Positions 61,881-64,000 of a stretch of DNA of 64,000 nt are shown here, piece after piece. This stretch comes from Cyclospora cayetanensis. Taxonomy: Eukaryota; Apicomplexa; Conoidasida; Eucoccidiorida; Eimeriidae. Location of the stretch: NCBI RefSeq assembly GCF_002999335.1, contig NW_020312058.1, positions 1 to 64,000 of the forward strand, read 5' to 3'. The translations under genes were made by a program, and so were the position numbers. The notes under the pieces were generated by a model that was not told the DNA's origin, did not search any database, and was given only the letters and a program-made list of their open reading frames with translations. Each line of letters opens with the position of its first letter. The first letter of the stretch is position 1.

Positions 61881-63119
61881 CTAGGTGATGTTTGTGCGGA
61901 TTCTGGAGTGAAGTGCCTCCTTGGGTGACCTTGCATTGAACCTTGGAGCACATGCGGACGACAGCGAGCTGTAAAGTATCGAGCTTATGCTAATCCTCAA
62001 CTGATGAGATATATAGGTAGTCAGGCCAAATGGTCAATTCTCTACTGATTCTTTGTTTAATAGAACTATTGAAGTATACAGGCTCAAGTGTAGTTTTTGC
62101 CCAATACAGCCATAAAAGAAGCCATACAAGGGGCAGTAGTGATGTAGGATTGGAAACCCTCACTGTAGTCATCTTCCTTATGGGAATACTAAATGCTCCA
62201 AGCGTCAGGGCACGATGAAATAAGAACCTCTAAAAGAGGGAAATATAAGGTGGTCCTCCGGTTATATCTCGTATGTCTGTTGCGTACTGCCGTGTTGCCC
62301 CGTGCATCGGCACCTATAGCCTTTAGACCTATCCACTCTAAGGTTATCTGTCAGTGTTGCAGCATATGTGTTGCTCGTAGACCCCAAACAAGTGGGTAGG
62401 GACCTGGAGTGCATATACGATGCGCTGACTCATGGGACTTTAGGCTGTAGGTACAGGCCCATATAGGTCTTACTAACAACACCATCCTGTCCTGTAATTT
62501 TCATTCGAGTTGTTCGAGGGCTGGAGTGTTGCCACAGTTACGTACACATCCCAAATCCTCCGCAGTTTAGCTTTCCTGGCTTCGACTGTAAGTAATTCTC
62601 CATTCGAGAAGAAATAAAACAGAGATTATTTCAAGCTTTGCCTTTGCTGGTCAAATTAGAGTGCTCAGATAGCGGGGGCAGGGGATCTTCCATTCCCTTC
62701 TCTCAGACGGGGCCCCGAAGCAAAAGTGGATTCCGGTGCCTCCGGAGTTCAGGTCACCTAGTCCCTCTAAGTAGATTTGCTCGTAGGTATTCCAAAACAG
62801 TTTTTTTGTAAAGGCTTCCTGAGCGTCGGACTCAAGGCCACCTGAGGAACTTCGCGGGAGTAGGTAAATCCCGGTAAGCTTGGGGGGCCACCACACCAGC
62901 GGTTTAACTAGTATTCACCCCTACTCTGTGACACCACACTGCCCAGCTCTCCACAGAGAGACTCTAGGCAGCTTATAGTGAGGACGCAAAGCAGCCAACT
63001 GGCTGATTGTGCCAACGTTCTCCCGAATAATTGTAAAGCGGAATTTCTTAATACCCAGCCGTGCACTCAGTGAGTTGCCATGCTCCCATGCTCATGCGAC
63101 CCCAAGGGCATCTGTGTCT
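61881..63119. other. Upstream region of the Pol iota-like gene
   Basis: No supported exon. A minus-strand frame at about 62,651-62,896 is open but matches nothing I know. The stretch should include the polymerase promoter. Confidence 0.45.
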
Positions 63120-64000
63120 ATGGAGGAGGGACTAATTAGGGTCTCACATGGGGCGCTCGCTGACTGCCGTGACCCTCAAGGAACCCACCCCCATGGTGGA
63201 CCAGTGGGAAGTTCCCTGCAGCAGTGCTGGTTCTCCGCTCGCTGCATTGCACACATAGACGCGGATTGCTTTTACGCTCAAGTAGAAGAACTATCTGATC
63301 CATCCTTGCGGTTTCGACTCTTAGCTGTGAGACAAAAGCACACCGTGGTCACCTGCAGCCTTCGCACTCGGGCGGCTCTCGGCAACATAAAAGGTATCTC
63401 CGTCGCGAGTGCTCTGCGCCGCTGCCCCGCACTCTGCATTGTTAATGGAGAAGATCTCACCAAATACCGCAGAGTATCCGATAGGCTACTGCAGCTGCTG
63501 CAGGGGCAGCCCTGGCGCGGTGTACCAACAGTGCTCTCCTCTAGAGGTACACCAGAGAGGACAGAAGCCTCCACTGAGATCCAGTGCTGCTGCTGCCGCC
63601 AGTTTACCGAAGCAGCACGATCGGAATGGTGTGATGCTGCTGCGGCAGTCGCAGCGGACTCGGCTGCGGCTCCACGACCTGTGCAACGTCTGGGCCTTGA
63701 CGATTTTTTTTTGGATATCTCAGAAGCCTCTCGCGCAGTTGCAGGATCTCTCTTGCGCATCATGTACCAGGTCTCTCATCAGCTTTGTGCCTTCGTGTCA
63801 GATGGGGGATGCGCAGAGGGATCTGGTTGCAGCTGCTCTCTGCGGCTAGTCATTACCCCTCCACAGAAACAGCCTAGGGCGTCTGGAGTGTTCCTGCCAC
63901 CCAGTGCGCTGCGGTGTCGCCGCTGCAGCCGCTGCAGTGGAAGGCTGCAGCAGCCTATGGACTCCGGAACAACTATCTCTCCGCCTTTCTCAGCAGCGCA
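63120..64000 (+). CDS. POLI: Y-family translesion DNA polymerase, Pol iota-like (5' part, runs off window)
   Basis: An ATG at 63120 opens a frame that stays open to the end of the window (about 293 codons). The palm starts with HIDADCFYAQVEEL (metal-binding Asp and steric-gate Phe-Tyr region). Next come VRQKHTVVTCS and IKGISVASALRRCP (fingers), then IVNGEDLTKYRR, the segment typical of Pol iota. The second catalytic motif is RLGLDDFFLDIS, where Pol iota has a DE pair. Between these two an insertion of about 60 residues includes a CCCC cluster. A second Cys-rich run (CRRCSRC) follows later. Pol iota inserts nucleotides opposite damaged bases. A kappa or eta assignment is less likely given the NGEDLTKYR segment. 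Thumb and little finger lie beyond the window. Confidence 0.8.
   Translation, partial: MEEGLIRVSHGALADCRDPQGTHPHGGPVGSSLQQCWFSARCIAHIDADCFYAQVEELSDPSLRFRLLAVRQKHTVVTCSLRTRAALGNIKGISVASALRRCPALCIVNGEDLTKYRRVSDRLLQLLQGQPWRGVPTVLSSRGTPERTEASTEIQCCCCRQFTEAARSEWCDAAAAVAADSAAAPRPVQRLGLDDFFLDISEASRAVAGSLLRIMYQVSHQLCAFVSDGGCAEGSGCSCSLRLVITPPQKQPRASGVFLPPSALRCRRCSRCSGRLQQPMDSGTTISPPFSAA

Noticed and set aside
62651..62896. Minus-strand frame of 81 codons upstream of the polymerase
   Set aside because: Composition is protein-like, but there is no recognised motif and no supported splice partner.

Overview
This is nuclear DNA of a eukaryote. Every recognisable gene is split by short GT-AG introns or is a single-exon gene with eukaryotic-only function. 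Intron density, roughly balanced base composition and a flagellar-type protein next to core eukaryotic genes suggest an apicomplexan of the coccidian group (Eimeria/Cyclospora-like). The long glutamine or alanine runs typical of Eimeria proteins are largely absent, which leans towards Cyclospora. That species call is inference; the eukaryotic call is firm.

Layout. 1-11,286 is a gene-poor stretch with no convincing coding exon. 11,287-43,487 is a gene-dense block: a seven-bladed RCC1 protein with a coiled-coil tail (+), the ribosome-biogenesis GTPase BMS1 (-), dynactin p25/DCTN5 (+), TFIID subunit TAF8 (-), a sperm-tail PG-rich repeat (SHIPPO/ODF3-like) protein (+), a staphylococcal-nuclease-fold protein (-), and the GARP/EARP tethering subunit VPS52 (+). 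These genes alternate in strand, so neighbours are mostly head-to-head or tail-to-tail. 43,488-49,091 is repeat-rich and contains a heavily decayed Ty3/gypsy pol. 49,092-58,447 returns to genes: an unknown protein with an apparent frameshift, a GUCD1-like protein, a small unknown two-exon gene, and a two-RRM U1A/U2B'' spliceosomal protein. 58,448-63,119 is again repeat-rich. The window ends inside a Y-family DNA polymerase most like Pol iota (63,120 onward).

The genes are unrelated housekeeping functions: ribosome assembly, transcription initiation, splicing, endosome-to-Golgi tethering, dynein cargo binding, translesion synthesis and microtubule/axoneme structure. I reconstructed exon chains by translating both strands, requiring compatible splice phases and matching conserved motifs of each family from memory; no database search was run. 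The RCC1, BMS1, SHIPPO, nuclease, GUCD1 and U2B'' models are phase-consistent throughout. VPS52 is too, except for one uncertain exon start.

The least expected finding is a family of about 400-bp diverged repeats, at least six copies between 44 and 62 kb. They bracket the decayed pol and one precedes a gag-like fragment, so they are probably old solo LTRs of the same retroelement lineage.
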